Positions 5,930 to 6,459 of a stretch of 6,459 nt of DNA are shown here, piece after piece. The stretch is from positions 1 to 6,459 of the forward strand of contig DNWZ01000775.1 of the NCBI GenBank assembly GCA_003506095.1, in the 5' to 3' direction. The stretch's first letter is position 1. Each line of letters begins with the position of its first letter. Below the pieces are notes generated by a model that saw only the letters and a list, made by a program, of their open reading frames with translations, was not told where the DNA came from and ran no database searches. The position numbers and the translations under genes were made by a program. The DNA is from Planctomycetaceae bacterium. GTDB lineage: Bacteria; Planctomycetota; Planctomycetia; Pirellulales; Pirellulaceae.

Positions 5930-6459
5930 ATGCTCCCTGCCAAAAGGCGAAATCACTTGTCACTGATACTCGAGCCATCTACCGCCCCTTCGTTGTTGGT
6001 CGCCGCCCAGGAAGACCGTCCCGAAGCTTGGGGCCGATTTGTCCATTTGTACGGGCCGTTGATTTATCGCTGGGTGCGTCGATCAGGGTTGCAAAGCAGC
6101 GACGCAGCCGATGTCACCCAAGACGTGTTGCTGTCGGTCTCAAACGATTTGCCGAGGTTTGATCCGAGCCGAGTCGGGGCGAAGTTTCGTGCCTGGTTGT
6201 GGACGATCACCCGCCGACGCGTCGTCGATTGGCGTCGCGGCCAACCGACCGAACTCGCGATGGGTTCTGCGGTGCTGGCATCCGTCGTCGCGACCGATGC
6301 GCCTGGCGATCACGATTCGGGATGGAATGAATTGTCAGACATGCCACCAACCGATGCCCGTGTCGACACCCAAACATTGCTGCGTCGTGCGGTCGCCATT
6401 TACCGCGACCGGTTCGACTCCAAATCATGGCAAGCGTTTTGGGCAACCGTTGTCGAAGG
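5930..6459 (+). CDS. ECF-type RNA polymerase sigma factor, 3' end cut by the window
   Basis: A sigma-70 family factor of the extracytoplasmic-function type, directing RNA polymerase to a specific promoter set. Counting from ATG 5930, 176 codons are visible. Region 2 spans about 33-104: AWGRFVHLYGPLIYRWVRR, then DAADVTQDVLLSVSNDLPRF (58-77, the core-binding signature), then FRAWLWTITRRRVVDWRRG (86-104), the -10 recognition helix area. A longer linker of about 60 residues follows. The window ends at FDSKSWQAFWATVVE, the point where planctomycete factors of this type normally enter the region 4 helix-turn-helix, which is therefore not seen. ATG 5930 has no ribosome binding site. TTG 5957, preceded by AAAAGG at a 9-base spacing, gives the more typical start MSLILEPSTAPSLLVAAQ and may be the true start. 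The gene is co-directional with the M50 cluster, but a 218-base gap makes shared transcription uncertain. No anti-sigma factor is seen. Confidence 0.85.
   Translation, partial: MLPAKRRNHLSLILEPSTAPSLLVAAQEDRPEAWGRFVHLYGPLIYRWVRRSGLQSSDAADVTQDVLLSVSNDLPRFDPSRVGAKFRAWLWTITRRRVVDWRRGQPTELAMGSAVLASVVATDAPGDHDSGWNELSDMPPTDARVDTQTLLRRAVAIYRDRFDSKSWQAFWATVVE

Noticed and set aside
5514..5978. 154-residue minus-strand open frame over the M50 3' end and the following gap
   Set aside because: It is antisense to conserved adaptor sequence and to the sigma-factor start, and the peptide has no recognisable features.
1..6459. CRISPR arrays, tRNA or rRNA genes, insertion sequences
   Set aside because: No spaced direct repeats, cloverleaf-like stretches, transposase motifs or terminal inverted repeats were seen on reading both strands.

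Overview
The window looks like a piece of a Planctomycetota chromosome, probably of the Rhodopirellula/Pirellulaceae type. Three things suggest this: proteins joining tandem GAF domains to a HlyD-type adaptor, a PqqD-like/M50-protease/HlyD fusion, and an ECF sigma factor with the planctomycete-style sequence 'AWGRFVHLYGPLIYRW ... AADVTQDV'. Base composition is a little above 50% GC by eye. Ribosome binding sites are mostly weak, which fits that phylum. The taxon is inferred from protein style, not from a marker gene.

Layout: (1) Positions 1-140 hold a possible 5' end of a minus-strand gene that leaves the window on the left. (2) Positions 141-417 are a non-coding, apparently divergent intergenic region. 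It carries a perfect 11-bp inverted repeat (211-235) overlapping promoter-like elements, and a second short palindrome (357-371). (3) Positions 418-5711 are a tight plus-strand three-gene cluster: a 681-aa tandem-GAF / one-TM / HlyD-adaptor protein, a 312-aa secreted periplasmic adaptor with a signal peptide, and a 743-aa membrane protein made of a PqqD-like domain, an M50 zinc metalloprotease with HEFGH and NGNPLLRFDG motifs, and a periplasmic HlyD-like domain. (4) Positions 5712-5929 are intergenic, with two small hairpins. (5) From about 5930 to the right edge is an ECF sigma factor, cut off before region 4.

How the genes may work together: all three cluster proteins carry a biotinyl/lipoyl-like split domain interrupted by a helical hairpin, as in adaptors of type I secretion and RND pumps. 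Two of them are anchored in the inner membrane and one is free in the periplasm. No ABC ATPase, RND pump or TolC-like channel is encoded within the window. The simplest reading is an envelope-spanning assembly in which the M50 protein supplies an intramembrane protease/substrate-recognition core, the GAF protein a cytoplasmic sensory input, and the soluble adaptor a periplasmic bridge. That assembly is an inference. The domain content is read directly from the sequence. Substrate and signal are unknown.
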